64,000 bases of DNA, taken from the NCBI RefSeq assembly GCF_900129205.1, contig NZ_FQUK01000005.1, positions 1 through 64,000 on the forward strand. The letters run 5' to 3'. The stretch's first letter is position 1; every line of letters starts with the position of its first letter. The notes beneath the pieces were generated by a model. It saw only the letters and a list, made by a program, of their open reading frames with translations, was not told the DNA's origin and did no database searches. Position numbers and translations under genes: made by a program. Source of the DNA: Thermomonas hydrothermalis (lineage in GTDB: Bacteria > Pseudomonadota > Gammaproteobacteria > Xanthomonadales > Xanthomonadaceae). This document shows positions 40,215 to 52,166 of this stretch, in pieces.

Positions 40215-41696
40215 TCACTGCGCCGCAGGCCAGCGGAAAGTCACCACGCTGCGCCCCGGCAAGGCGTGACGGAAGCGACGCCCGCCCTCGCGCACGTGGA
40301 TGACGCGCGGCTGCGGGTTCGCATTGCTGACCACCAGCACGCGGCTGCCATCGGGGTTGACGAACGCCACGTTGGCCACGCCCGCCTCCGTCGCGGTGGA
40401 CGCCACGCGCCATGCGTCACGGCGGACGAACCGGCTGGCATGCGCGAGCGCGTAGTAATCGTCGGTGCGGGTGACCGCGCCGGTCTTCGCATCGAGGGTC
40501 ACCACGCCGCGGCAGGTGCCGCAGCCGCCGGCATGCGGGCCATTGTCCTGATCCAGTGCCAGGTTCCAGAACAGGACGCCACGCGCCCAGTGGCGGGTGG
40601 TGTCCACGATCAACCGTTCCACCTGCTGGGTAAGACCGCCACTGCGGATGGGCTCCCAATCGCCACCGGAGCACTCGGTCATGTAGACATCCACGTCCGG
40701 ATGCGCCTGCCGGACCCGTGATTGCGCCGCTGGCAGCCCCCCATAGCAATGCCAGGCCACGGCATCCACGTAGCGCGCCGCCGCCGGATCGGCCAGCACC
40801 GCCAACGGCTCCTCCGGCTTGTCCCAGTTGTGGTCCCAGTCGAACACCTGCACCTGGGGTGCGTGCCGCTCCAGCAGCGGCCCCAGATGGTCGCCGATGA
40901 ACCGGGCCCGGGCCGGCGCGTTGAAGCGCATGCCCGGATAATCCGCGGGCTCGAAGTCCGGCTCGTTCTGCACGGTGAGCGCGCGGACCGGAATGCCCTC
41001 CCCGGCCATCGCCTCGACATAGCGCAGCAGATAGCGGGCAAAGGCATCGTAGTACTCCGGCAGCAAGCGCCCGCGGATCAGGCTGCCGCTGTCTTTCATC
41101 CACCCCGGCGCGCTCCACGGCGAGGCCATGACCCACAGCTGGGGGTTGATCGCCAGCGCCTGCCGCGTCACCGGAATCACGTCGTCGCGGTTGGCATCGA
41201 GGCTGAAGTGGCGCAGCGCCGGATCGGGCCGGCCCGCCGGCGGATCGTCCAGGCTGTAATGGTGGCGCGAGAAGTCGGAGGCGCCGATGGTCAGCCGCAC
41301 GAAGTCGAAACCGATGCCGTCACCGTCGCGACCGAACAGTTCGCGCAGCAGGGCTTCGCGCTGGGCCGGCGCCATCCGCTGCTGGATCAGCCACGCCGAG
41401 GCATCGGTGATCGCCGCGCCGAACCCCACCATGCGCTGGTAGCGCGTCGCAGCGTCGATCTCGATCGAAACGGCCGCCGCCGGCAGCGGATCCTCGCGGC
41501 GGTCCACCGCATCGAAGTCCAGCGTGGCCGGCGCCAGCGCAAGCCGGTGGTCGGCCGTGGTGGTCCAGGCTTCCAGCTCGGCCGCCGCCGGCCGCACGCC
41601 GGCCTGCGGCGTGGCGCACCCTGCGGCCAGCGTCGCCAGCAGCAACGCCCCGCCGCGTTGTGCCCACTGGCCTCGGGCAATTCTGGTGCAGCGCAC
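40215..41696 (-). CDS. Glycoside hydrolase family 30 lipoprotein
   Basis: A 493-residue protein with an N-terminal lipoprotein signal (RGGALLLATLAAGC). The GH30 barrel begins at MVGFGAAITDASAWLI. Catalytic residues are seen in LTVQNEPDFEP (acid/base Glu) and YMTECSGGDW (nucleophile Glu), and a beta-rich side domain ends the chain. GH30 relatives include beta-1,6-glucanases and glucosylceramidases. With the neighbours, beta-1,6-glucan is the favoured substrate, not proven. The GTG at 41696 is chosen because the 26 codons above it, to an ATG at 41774, have atypical codon use and would make an overlong signal. Confidence 0.88.
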   Translation of the reverse strand: MRCTRIARGQWAQRGGALLLATLAAGCATPQAGVRPAAAELEAWTTTADHRLALAPATLDFDAVDRREDPLPAAAVSIEIDAATRYQRMVGFGAAITDASAWLIQQRMAPAQREALLRELFGRDGDGIGFDFVRLTIGASDFSRHHYSLDDPPAGRPDPALRHFSLDANRDDVIPVTRQALAINPQLWVMASPWSAPGWMKDSGSLIRGRLLPEYYDAFARYLLRYVEAMAGEGIPVRALTVQNEPDFEPADYPGMRFNAPARARFIGDHLGPLLERHAPQVQVFDWDHNWDKPEEPLAVLADPAAARYVDAVAWHCYGGLPAAQSRVRQAHPDVDVYMTECSGGDWEPIRSGGLTQQVERLIVDTTRHWARGVLFWNLALDQDNGPHAGGCGTCRGVVTLDAKTGAVTRTDDYYALAHASRFVRRDAWRVASTATEAGVANVAFVNPDGSRVLVVSNANPQPRVIHVREGGRRFRHALPGRSVVTFRWPAAQ

Positions 41697-41796
41697 CAAA
41701 AAATTCTCACGATCCACTGAAATTACGGGTGTTCGCCCCATCGACAGGCTCCGCGCAAGGATTTGAGTTGACATCGGGAATGTTTGCTTTTCATTA

Positions 41797-41810
41797 TGAC
41801 AGCGCTGTCA
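41797..41810. promoter_or_regulatory. LacI-type operator 3 (between GH30 and TonB-dependent receptor)
   Basis: TGACAGCGCTGTCA, identical to site 1. It lies 27 bases before the receptor start and about 100 bases before the GH30 start, positioned to repress both divergent genes. Confidence 0.8.
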
Positions 41811-41837
41811 AAATCTTTCGCACCGGGGGAAACATCC

Positions 41838-44624
41838 ATGCCGCAGTCACACCATCGCTCCACCGTTCCGGCAATGCCCACGCAACGCCGCTTTTCCGCC
41901 CTGCCCCGCGCCAGCGCGCTGGCCCTGGCCTGCTCCGCCGTGCTGGCATTCTCCGCACAAGCCCAGCAGGCGCAGTCGGCCGATGCCGGCAAGGCACCGG
42001 CGCAGGAAACCGCCAAGACCCTCGACAAGGTGGAGGTGATCGGCATCCGCCGCAGCATCGCCACCTCGGTGGAAACCAAGAACGAGGCCACCTCGATCGT
42101 CGAGGCGGTGTCGGCCGAGGACATCGGCAAGCTGCCCGACATCAGCATCGCCGACTCCATCTCGCGCCTGCCGGGCCTGACCATGCAGCGGGTCGACGGG
42201 CGTGGTCAGGTGATCCACATCCGCGGCATGTCCGAACAGTTCGCCGGCACCCTGCTCAATGGCCGCGAACAGGTCAGCACCGGCGACAGCCGCGGCGTGG
42301 AGTTCGACCAGTACCCGGCCGAGCTGATCAACGCGGTCACCGTCTACAAGACCCCCGATGCCTCGCTCATCGGCCAGGGCCTGTCCGGCACCGTCGACAT
42401 GCAGACCGTGCGCCCGCTGGACTTCAAGGAACGCAAGATCGTGGTGGGCGCGCAGGGCGAGCGCAACTCGTTCGGCAAGCTCACCGACGGCGGCAAGCAC
42501 ACCGGCTACCGGCTGTCCGCCTCGTACATCGACCAGTTCGCCAACGACACCATCGGCCTGGCGATCGGCGCGGCCCGGCTCAATGCCCCGTTCCAGGAAA
42601 AGCACTACAAGTCCTGGTGGTGGGCCAACACCAGCCTGTGGGGCGCACCGCAAGGCGCCAAGCCGGACGACGCCATTGCCCTGCAAGGCGCCGAGGCCTG
42701 GGTCAAGTCGCGCGATGCCACCCGCGACGGCGTGATGGCCGTGCTGGAATTCAAGCCCAACGACACCTGGCACAGCGTGCTGGACGCCTACCACTCGAAG
42801 TTCGACCAGAGCGAGTGGATGCGCGGCGCGATGTGGACCAACGACCCCTGGTGGAACAACGGCGCCGTCACCTACACCAGCGCCAACACCACCAACTACA
42901 ACGGCACCCCGGTGGTGACCAGCGGCACCCTCAGCGGCATCCGGCCGGTGGTGCGCAACGACAACAACCTGCGCAACGACACCCTGTCGGCCTTCGGCTG
43001 GAACACCGAATACAAGACCGGCCCGTTCACGGTGACCGCCGATCTCAGCTATTCGCGCGCCGAACGCGAGCAGTCCATGCTGGAAACCTATGCCGGGATG
43101 ACCACCGGGCTGAACGTGGACTTCCGCATCCCGCTGAGCGCCGGCTATGCCTGGTACGGCCTGCCCGACCTGTCCGCGCCGGCCAGCGTGAAGCTGGGCG
43201 ACCCGCAGGGCTGGGGACATGATGGCCGCCTGGAGGACTCGCGCCAGGTCGATACCCTGAAGGCGTTCCGGCTGTCGCTGAACCACGCCCTGGATTCCTC
43301 GTTCCTGTCCAGCTACGACATCGGCTACAACTTCAGCCGCCGCAGCAAGGACAAGCACGCCGATGTCTATTTCGCCGACCTGCCCGGCCGCACCCCGGTG
43401 GCGGTGGATCCCTCCCTGCTGCAGTCGCCCACCGACCTCGGCTTCGCCGGCATGGGCAGCGTGCTGACCTTTGACCCGCGTGCGCTGCTGTCGCGCTACT
43501 ACAACGTGCACCTGAGCGAAACCAACGACGATCTGCAGAAGGACTACCGGATCGAGGAAGACATCGGCACCTTCTACGCCAAGGCCAACATCGACACGAC
43601 GCTTGGCGAGCGCGTCAATCTGCGCGGCAACGTCGGCTTCCAGTACATCCACACCAACCAGAAATCGAACGGCGTCGGCATCACCCCCACCGGCCCCGCA
43701 GCGGTGTCCGGCGTGGGCGCCTCGTACAACGACTTCCTGCCCAGCATCAACCTGGTGTTCGATTTCAACAATGGCTGGAACCTGCGCGTCGGCGCGGCCA
43801 AGGAACAGATGCGGCCGCGCATCAACGACATGGGCGCGTACGCCAATGTCGGCGTCAGCGTCGGCAATGGCGTCGCCCAGTGGTCCGGCAGCGGCGGCAA
43901 CCCGCGGCTGGAGCCCTTCCGCGCCAAGGCGTTCGATATCTCGGTGGAGAAATACTTCGGGCCGGCCAGCTACGTCGCACTGGCGGCGTTCTACAAGGAC
44001 CTGGAGTCGTACGTCTACACCAGCACCATCCCGTGGGACTTCTCCGGCTACGAATTCGATACCCCGACCCCGCCGCAGTCCAACATCGGCACCTTCTCGG
44101 CGCCGGCCAATGGCCAGGGCGGCTACATGCGCGGCGTGGAGTTCAGCACCTCGCTGGGTGGCGAGCTGCTGCATCCGGCGCTGGAGGGCTTCGGCTTGCT
44201 GCTGAACGGCTCCTACACCGAATCGTCGATCGACCCGGACGGCCCCGGCGGCTCCAGTACCGACACCATCCCGGGGCTGTCGAAGATCGTCGCCAACGCC
44301 ACCGTGTTCTACGAGAAGAACGGGTTCTCGGCCCGCGTGAGCGAGCGCTTCCGCGACCCCTACCGCGGCGAGTACAGCTACATCTTCGGGCAGCGCAGCT
44401 ACCGCTATACCCGCAGCGAGCGGACCATCGACATGCAGGTGGGTTATGACTTCCCGCAAACCAGCCGTCTGCATGGCCTGTCGCTGCTGCTGCAGGTGAA
44501 CAACCTCAACAACGAACCGTTCACCACCCAGGTGAGTGATTCCAACGGGCTGGGCCTGATGTTCCCCGAGGAATACACCGAGTACGGGCGCCAGTACCTG
44601 CTGGGCGTGCGCTACTCGTTCTGA
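41838..44624 (+). CDS. TonB-dependent receptor, glycan-uptake type
   Basis: A 928-residue outer-membrane receptor of the TIGR01782-like class common in Xanthomonas and Caulobacter. It has a signal peptide (cleavage about AFSAQA-QQ), a TonB-box-like KVEVIGIRRSI, a plug domain (DIGKLPDISIADSISRLPG, QVIHIRGMSEQF) and a long beta barrel ending in GVRYSF with C-terminal Phe. It would take glucan oligosaccharides across the outer membrane with TonB energy. ATG 41838 has GGGGGA upstream at good spacing. It is divergent from the GH30 gene with a shared operator. Confidence 0.93.
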   Translation: MPQSHHRSTVPAMPTQRRFSALPRASALALACSAVLAFSAQAQQAQSADAGKAPAQETAKTLDKVEVIGIRRSIATSVETKNEATSIVEAVSAEDIGKLPDISIADSISRLPGLTMQRVDGRGQVIHIRGMSEQFAGTLLNGREQVSTGDSRGVEFDQYPAELINAVTVYKTPDASLIGQGLSGTVDMQTVRPLDFKERKIVVGAQGERNSFGKLTDGGKHTGYRLSASYIDQFANDTIGLAIGAARLNAPFQEKHYKSWWWANTSLWGAPQGAKPDDAIALQGAEAWVKSRDATRDGVMAVLEFKPNDTWHSVLDAYHSKFDQSEWMRGAMWTNDPWWNNGAVTYTSANTTNYNGTPVVTSGTLSGIRPVVRNDNNLRNDTLSAFGWNTEYKTGPFTVTADLSYSRAEREQSMLETYAGMTTGLNVDFRIPLSAGYAWYGLPDLSAPASVKLGDPQGWGHDGRLEDSRQVDTLKAFRLSLNHALDSSFLSSYDIGYNFSRRSKDKHADVYFADLPGRTPVAVDPSLLQSPTDLGFAGMGSVLTFDPRALLSRYYNVHLSETNDDLQKDYRIEEDIGTFYAKANIDTTLGERVNLRGNVGFQYIHTNQKSNGVGITPTGPAAVSGVGASYNDFLPSINLVFDFNNGWNLRVGAAKEQMRPRINDMGAYANVGVSVGNGVAQWSGSGGNPRLEPFRAKAFDISVEKYFGPASYVALAAFYKDLESYVYTSTIPWDFSGYEFDTPTPPQSNIGTFSAPANGQGGYMRGVEFSTSLGGELLHPALEGFGLLLNGSYTESSIDPDGPGGSSTDTIPGLSKIVANATVFYEKNGFSARVSERFRDPYRGEYSYIFGQRSYRYTRSERTIDMQVGYDFPQTSRLHGLSLLLQVNNLNNEPFTTQVSDSNGLGLMFPEEYTEYGRQYLLGVRYSF

Positions 44625-44710
44625 CGCACCGGCACGGTGGCCCGCAGACGCGGGCCGCCGTGCCGCGCCGTCGTAAAGTGGCGCGTCCCCCCAACCGCGG
44701 AGCGCCCACC

Positions 44711-45430
44711 ATGATCGACCTGTACTACTGGCCCACCCCGAACGGCCACAAGATCACCCTGTTTCTTGAAGAAGCCGGTCTGGACTATCGGATCGTGCCG
44801 GTGGATATCGGCAAGGGCGCGCAGTTCGAGCCCGCATTCCTGGCGATCTCGCCCAACAACAAGATGCCGGCCATCGTCGATCACGACCCCGGCGACGGCG
44901 GGGCGCCAATCACGGTGTTCGAATCCGGTGCGATCCTGCGCTACCTGGCGGAGAAGACCGGCCGCTTCACCGGCGTGGCCGAAGGTGCCGATGCCGCCAG
45001 CGCCCGCCGGCAGCGCATCGAGGTGGACGAATGGCTGTTCTGGCAGGTCGCCGGGCTGGGGCCGATGGCCGGGCAGTACGGTCACTTCCATGTGTACGCG
45101 CCAGAGGTGATTCCCTATGCACGCGAGCGCTACCGCAAGGAAGTCGAGCGCCTCTTGGGCGTCCTCGACAGGCGTCTGGCCGGGCGTGAGTGGATCGCCG
45201 GCGCCAGCTACAGCATCGCCGACATGGCGGCATATCCGTGGATCAATGTGTACGACAAGGCACCCATTGACCTGACCCCGTTTGCCCACGTGCGCCGCTG
45301 GCATGCCGCGATCGCCGCCCGCCCAGCCACCGCACGTGCCTACGCGCTGGTGCGGCAGGTCAATCCGAATGCGGGCAAGCCGCTGTCGGACGAGGAGAAG
45401 AAGGTGCTGTTCGGGCAGGGGCCGCGCTGA
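44711..45430 (+). CDS. Glutathione S-transferase, YfcG/Nu-like
   Basis: A 239-residue GST. The thioredoxin-like N domain begins IDLYYWPTPNGHKITLFLEEAGLDY and includes NNKMPAIVD and the glutathione gamma-Glu site FESGAILRYLAEKTG. The helical C domain follows, with YSIADMAAYPWI. The TPNGHK start is typical of YfcG/YghU-like Nu-class enzymes, which show disulfide reductase activity and lack the classical Tyr or Ser. Native substrate unknown. It is probably independent of the upstream receptor. Confidence 0.92.
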   Translation: MIDLYYWPTPNGHKITLFLEEAGLDYRIVPVDIGKGAQFEPAFLAISPNNKMPAIVDHDPGDGGAPITVFESGAILRYLAEKTGRFTGVAEGADAASARRQRIEVDEWLFWQVAGLGPMAGQYGHFHVYAPEVIPYARERYRKEVERLLGVLDRRLAGREWIAGASYSIADMAAYPWINVYDKAPIDLTPFAHVRRWHAAIAARPATARAYALVRQVNPNAGKPLSDEEKKVLFGQGPR

Positions 45431-45441
45431 CCCCGGACACG

Positions 45442-45467
45442 ACGACGGCGCCCGTGGGCGCCGTCGT
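45442..45467. terminator. Hairpin between GST and DPP-IV-like genes
   Basis: ACGACGGCGCCC and GGGCGCCGTCGT form a 12-bp perfect inverted repeat between convergent stops. There is no T-run. Confidence 0.6.
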
Positions 45468-45490
45468 GCAGAGCAGTTTGGATTGCGCCG

Positions 45491-47812
45491 TCAGAACTGC
45501 GGTTTCAGCTCGAACTCTTTCGGCGGCGTAGCGCCCAAAAGGTGCTGCACAAAGTAGTCCCAGCGGCGACGCATCACGTAGTAGCTGTCGGCGCCAAAGC
45601 CGTGGCGGGCGTGCGGCAACAGCAGCAGGTCGAAGTCCTTGTTGGCCTTGATCAAGGCATCCACCACCAGCAGGGTGGACTGCGGCGGCACGTTGTCGTC
45701 CATCATGCCGTGAATCAAGAACAATCGGCCTTTGAGGTTCTTCGCCTGCGAGGCATTGTCCTGGCCGGTGTAGTTGCTAGTGCCGTCGGCCTTCTTTTCG
45801 AGCAGGCCGTGGTAGCGCTCACCCCAGTCGTCCTCGTAGGACAGGTTGTCGTGGTTGCCGGATTCGGCGATACCGACCTTGTACACGTCCGGGTAGCGGA
45901 ACATCGCCGCCGCCGTGGCATTGCCGCCACCGGAATGACCCCAGATGCCGGCGCGGGTGGTGTCGATCCACGGATAGCGCTGGCCCAGCTGCTGCAGCGC
46001 CGCCACCTGGTCGGGCAGGGTGTTGTCGGCCATGTTGCCGTACCAGGCATCCTGGAACGCCTTGCTGCGCAGCGGCGTGCCCATGCCGTCCAAGGCGATG
46101 ACGATGAAGCCCAGCTCCGCCAGCGCCTGATGGTCACCGTGCGCGGGCACGAAGCTGCGGCTGCGCACCGAGCCCACCTGCGGGCCGGGGTAGATGTAGG
46201 TGATGATCGGGTACTTCTTCTTCGGGTCGAAGTTCGACGGCTTGAACAGCTGGCCGTAGAGGTCGGTCTTGCCGTCGCGCGCCTTCACCGTGAACGCCTC
46301 CGGCGCGACCCAGCCGGCGGCCTTCAGCCGGGTCAGGTCGGCGCGGGCCAGCTCGGCCACCTGCCTGCCATCGGCATCGCGCACCACCGCCACCGGTGCC
46401 GTGGCAATGGTGGAGTAGATGTCGAGGATGTACTTGCCATCCGCCGAGGCGGTGAGGCTGTGGTTGGCGTCCTCCGGCGTCAGCAGCTGCACGTCGCCGC
46501 CGTCCAGACCGAGCTTGTAGAGGTGCACGAAGTACGGGTCGCGCCCGGCTTCGCGGCCGACGCCGGTCACCCACAGCACCCGGCGCACCGGGTCCAGATG
46601 CAGGATCGAGGTGACATTCCAATCGCCACGGGTGAGCTGGCGCTTTTGCTTGCCGGTGGTCAGGTCGTGCAGGTAGAGATGCCCCCAGTTGGACTTCTGG
46701 CTGAACCAGAGGAACTCGTTGCTCTCCGGCAGGTAGCGCCAGTTGGCCTGCCCCAGCGTCGGCGCGCTCTGGTACTGGGTGGCCACTGTCTCGGTGTACA
46801 CGTCACGCACCTTGCCGGTGGCGGCATCGGCCACGCGCAGGGTGGCGGACTTGTGACCACGATCCGTGCTGATGAACGCCAGGGTCTTGCCGTCGGGCGC
46901 CCACTGCACGTCGTCCCAGCCGTCATCACAGACCAGATCGTCAGAACAGGTGGAACGGTGCGGTTCCGGCGGCAGTTGCAGGCGGATCAGCGCCGGCGCA
47001 GGCCCGGTCAGATCAATGATCACCCGTTCGATCATGATGATGTCCGGATCACCGGCGAACGGATATCTCCACTGCTCGACCCTGGGCGCACCGACATTGG
47101 TGGTAACCAGGGTCATGCGGTTGACCTTGCGCTGATCCTGGCGGAAGGTGGCGATCTTTTTGCCATCCGGGGACCACACCACGATGGCGTTGTCGGTGTG
47201 CTTCCAGCCGGCATTGTCGGTGGCGTAGCCGTAGTCAGGCTGACCGTCGAACGTCAGCTGGGTTTCCTTGCCGGTGGCCAGCTCGCGCAGCCACAGGTTC
47301 CAATCACGGATGAACACTTCGCGCGTGCCATCCGGCGAGGGCGCACCCGGCTCGCTGCCGGACGGGGCGCGCGCGATCGCCGTGCAGCCGTCGGCTTCGC
47401 AGCGGAAACTGCCGGCCGGCGTTTTGATCTGCAACGCGCCATCGGCGGCGCGCCGCAACGTCAGTGGCGGCAGCCGGTCGGGGTTGACCGGGTGCCCCTT
47501 GCCGCCGGCGGCGGCATTCATGGCCGCGGCCAGTGCCTGGGCGTCGAACGCGGGGGCGGTTTTGCCGGTAACCGGATCGAAGCGGAGATAGCGGGTCTTG
47601 CCGTCCGTCTGCTCGCGGTAGATCAGGCTGCCGTCATCCAGCCACTGTCCGCCGCTGACCCAGTGATCCACCAGCGGCGCCGTGCGGTCGCCCAGCATCG
47701 CCGCCGCACGGGCATAGTCGGCCTCGGTGACGGCCTGCGTCGCATTTGCCTGCGTCGTGACCATCAGCAGAGCCCCCGCCAGCAGGGGGGCCAGGGTGTG
47801 CCATCGTCCCAT
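45491..47812 (-). CDS. S9B prolyl peptidase (dipeptidyl-peptidase IV-like)
   Basis: A 773-residue exported serine peptidase. A signal peptide (LAPLLAGALLMVTTQANA) is followed by an eight-bladed propeller (about 60-500) and an alpha/beta hydrolase domain. The catalytic triad is recognisable: Ser in GIWGHSGGGNAT, Asp in HGMMDDNVPPQS and His in PHARHGFG. DPP-IV enzymes remove X-Pro dipeptides, which a POT transporter such as that at 10237 could import. ATG 47812 has GAGGA upstream. It is divergent from xanB2. Confidence 0.93.
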   Translation of the reverse strand: MGRWHTLAPLLAGALLMVTTQANATQAVTEADYARAAAMLGDRTAPLVDHWVSGGQWLDDGSLIYREQTDGKTRYLRFDPVTGKTAPAFDAQALAAAMNAAAGGKGHPVNPDRLPPLTLRRAADGALQIKTPAGSFRCEADGCTAIARAPSGSEPGAPSPDGTREVFIRDWNLWLRELATGKETQLTFDGQPDYGYATDNAGWKHTDNAIVVWSPDGKKIATFRQDQRKVNRMTLVTTNVGAPRVEQWRYPFAGDPDIIMIERVIIDLTGPAPALIRLQLPPEPHRSTCSDDLVCDDGWDDVQWAPDGKTLAFISTDRGHKSATLRVADAATGKVRDVYTETVATQYQSAPTLGQANWRYLPESNEFLWFSQKSNWGHLYLHDLTTGKQKRQLTRGDWNVTSILHLDPVRRVLWVTGVGREAGRDPYFVHLYKLGLDGGDVQLLTPEDANHSLTASADGKYILDIYSTIATAPVAVVRDADGRQVAELARADLTRLKAAGWVAPEAFTVKARDGKTDLYGQLFKPSNFDPKKKYPIITYIYPGPQVGSVRSRSFVPAHGDHQALAELGFIVIALDGMGTPLRSKAFQDAWYGNMADNTLPDQVAALQQLGQRYPWIDTTRAGIWGHSGGGNATAAAMFRYPDVYKVGIAESGNHDNLSYEDDWGERYHGLLEKKADGTSNYTGQDNASQAKNLKGRLFLIHGMMDDNVPPQSTLLVVDALIKANKDFDLLLLPHARHGFGADSYYVMRRRWDYFVQHLLGATPPKEFELKPQF

Positions 47813-47941
47813 CGCATCCTCATCCGTTTCCAAAGCGGTTGCACAACGTGCTGATGCTACCGCGGCAGCCACCTGCCCACCCGTGCCTTTGGTCGTCCCG
47901 GCATCGGGCCACCGGACACCCGCGCTATCATCCGCAGCCTG

Positions 47942-50303
<2,362 letters not shown>

Positions 50304-50316
50304 AAGGAGGTTGCCG

Positions 50317-51150
50317 ATGCGCCGCTATGCCGTGTTTGGCTCACCGATCGCCCACTCGCTCTCGCCGCGCATCCATACCGCGTTTGCCCGGCAGACTGGC
50401 ATCGCCCTGGAGTATCTGGCCATCGAGGCCACCCGCGACACCTTCCCGGCCATACTCGCGGCCAGCGGCGTCGCAGGCGCCAACATCACCCTGCCGCTCA
50501 AGGAAGTCGCTTTTGCGCACTGCCGCAGTGTCAGCGCACGCGCACGCCGAGCCGGGGCGGTCAACACCCTGACTCGCACCGACGCCGGCTGGCACGGCGA
50601 CAACACCGACGGCGCAGGTCTGGTGCGCGACCTGACCGAACGCCACGGCGTCGATCTGCGCGAGCGGCGGGTGCTGCTGCTGGGCGCCGGCGGCGCTGCC
50701 CGCGGCGTCGCCCCCGCTTTACTGGATGCCGGCATCGACGCGCTGTACGTGGTGAACCGCAACAGCGCACGCGCCGACGCGCTGGCGGATGCACTCGGCG
50801 ACCCCGCCCGGGTACACGCCCGCGGCTGGGACGCGCTGCCGACACTGGGCGAGTTCGACCTGCTGGTCAACGCCACCTCGGCCGGCCAGACCGGCACCCC
50901 CCTGCCGCCCCTGCCGATGGCGCTGGCCGCCCCTCGCAGCGTTGCGGTGGATCTGGCCTACGGCCGGGCAGCCGTGCCCTTCACGGCCTGGGCCCGCGCC
51001 GCCGGCTGCGCGCAGGCGTTGGACGGGCTGGGCATGCTGGTGGAACAAGCGGCGGAAAGCTTCCAGTGCTGGCACGGCGTGCGTCCAGACACCGACCCGG
51101 TCTATGCCGACGTGCGCCGTCTCACCGATACGCAGCCCGTAAGCGACTAA
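50317..51150 (+). CDS. aroE: Shikimate dehydrogenase (NADP+)
   Basis: Reduces 3-dehydroshikimate to shikimate on the way to chorismate. The 277-residue protein has [17 protein letters not shown], the substrate-binding [10 protein letters not shown] with catalytic Lys, [13 protein letters not shown] with Asp, the NADP loop [15 protein letters not shown] with NRNSARA, and the C-terminal [22 protein letters not shown] lies just before the ATG at 50317. It forms an operon with hemB. Its product pathway feeds the chorismate used by XanB2 upstream. Confidence 0.96.
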   Translation: MRRYAVFGSPIAHSLSPRIHTAFARQTGIALEYLAIEATRDTFPAILAASGVAGANITLPLKEVAFAHCRSVSARARRAGAVNTLTRTDAGWHGDNTDGAGLVRDLTERHGVDLRERRVLLLGAGGAARGVAPALLDAGIDALYVVNRNSARADALADALGDPARVHARGWDALPTLGEFDLLVNATSAGQTGTPLPPLPMALAAPRSVAVDLAYGRAAVPFTAWARAAGCAQALDGLGMLVEQAAESFQCWHGVRPDTDPVYADVRRLTDTQPVSD

Positions 51151-51159
51151 CCCAGATGC

Positions 51160-51190
51160 GCGACGCGCGCCCCCTGTGCGCGTCGCCTTT
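51160..51190 (+). terminator. Terminator after aroE
   Basis: GCGACGCGC (51160-51168) pairs with GCGCGTCGC (51178-51186), followed by CTTTCG. Confidence 0.6.
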
Positions 51191-51199
51191 CGTCAACGC

Positions 51200-52099
51200 T
51201 CAAAGCGCCTGATTCAACACGCTGCGGTCACGCAATCGGAACGGCGTATTGCCCGACACCATCTCGCCGTTATTGAGATCGGACACACCCACGATCGGCT
51301 CCATGTCATCTGCTTTCTTCCATGGCGGATCCAGCCGGGGGCCGCGGTATTCGTAACGCCAGACGCCGACTCCATCGCGCTCGATTTCATCTGGCCCCTT
51401 TAGGGAATATTTCACCGGCACCTTGACGTCAATATCTTGCGTCTGCTCAGCGCTCGCGTTTTCGACACTGTACGTCCACTTCCGCGCAGCATCCGTCGCA
51501 CTCTTTTCCAACAGCGCTCTTGCCTTGTCGAGGGCTCTTCGGCTGCCCTTGACATTATACAGGCTTGATTGTTCAGCAAATACATCCGCCACACTGCCAT
51601 CCGGATTAAGGCGCAGGCGCAGCAACACGCTGCCCTCAATACCAGCCAACATCAATTCTTGAGGATATCGAGGGAAGGGGAGCCTATTCATCCTGGCCAC
51701 CGCTTTGCCAGCCGCACGTTCGGCTGCCTCTCGGTCTTCCTTGGTCAACGGCGAAAATATGACATTGTCGATTTTGACCTCGTATTTTTGCTCCCCGATC
51801 TCCCGGGCCACCAGGGTGATCCGCATCGGCGTCTTCGCCCGAACCGGCTTGCCATCCTGCTCGATCGGCACAAATGCCCACTTCGGGATTGCCTTGTCCA
51901 GCATCTTCTGAATGTCCGGGGTGAGCTCGGTACGCAGGGCATAGGCTTCGACTTCGCCCTGGGTGCCAATGGTCAGCTCCCCATCCACCCGCATGGTCAA
52001 CACGCTTTCGCCCGACCCCTGCTCCGCCGGTGCCGTCCCGGCCTGCGCCCCGGTACAGGCCAGCCACAGCGCCAGCACGCCTGCTTGCAACAAACGCAT
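51200..52099 (-). CDS. TonB-C-domain periplasmic protein
   Basis: A 299-residue protein with a signal peptide (MRLLQAGVLALWLACTGAQA) and no other membrane span. The N-terminal half (40-140) is unrecognised. The middle (about 150-240) is TonB-C-like: PFPRYPQELMLAGIEGSVLLRLRLNPDGSVADVFAEQSS. True TonB proteins keep an N-terminal membrane anchor, so this may be a periplasmic relative. Base composition between about 51380 and 51800 looks lower in GC than the neighbours. CAGGGAGAGG precedes the ATG at 52099. Confidence 0.72.
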   Translation of the reverse strand: MRLLQAGVLALWLACTGAQAGTAPAEQGSGESVLTMRVDGELTIGTQGEVEAYALRTELTPDIQKMLDKAIPKWAFVPIEQDGKPVRAKTPMRITLVAREIGEQKYEVKIDNVIFSPLTKEDREAAERAAGKAVARMNRLPFPRYPQELMLAGIEGSVLLRLRLNPDGSVADVFAEQSSLYNVKGSRRALDKARALLEKSATDAARKWTYSVENASAEQTQDIDVKVPVKYSLKGPDEIERDGVGVWRYEYRGPRLDPPWKKADDMEPIVGVSDLNNGEMVSGNTPFRLRDRSVLNQAL

Positions 52100-52166
52100 G
52101 GTTGCCTCTCCCTGGTGTTCGATCAAATCCCCACACACCCGAAATCTACCGCGCAAGACGCGCCCC

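Noticed and set aside
41847-44474. An 875-codon open frame on the minus strand opposite the TonB-dependent receptor
   Set aside because: The plus-strand frame has signal peptide, plug motifs and C-terminal Phe of a real receptor. The minus frame is Gly/Val/Ala/Arg-rich with no family features, a GC-skew shadow.
45542-47854. A 770-codon open frame on the plus strand opposite the DPP-IV-like gene
   Set aside because: The minus-strand gene has signal peptide and full catalytic triad. The plus frame is a high-GC antisense artefact.
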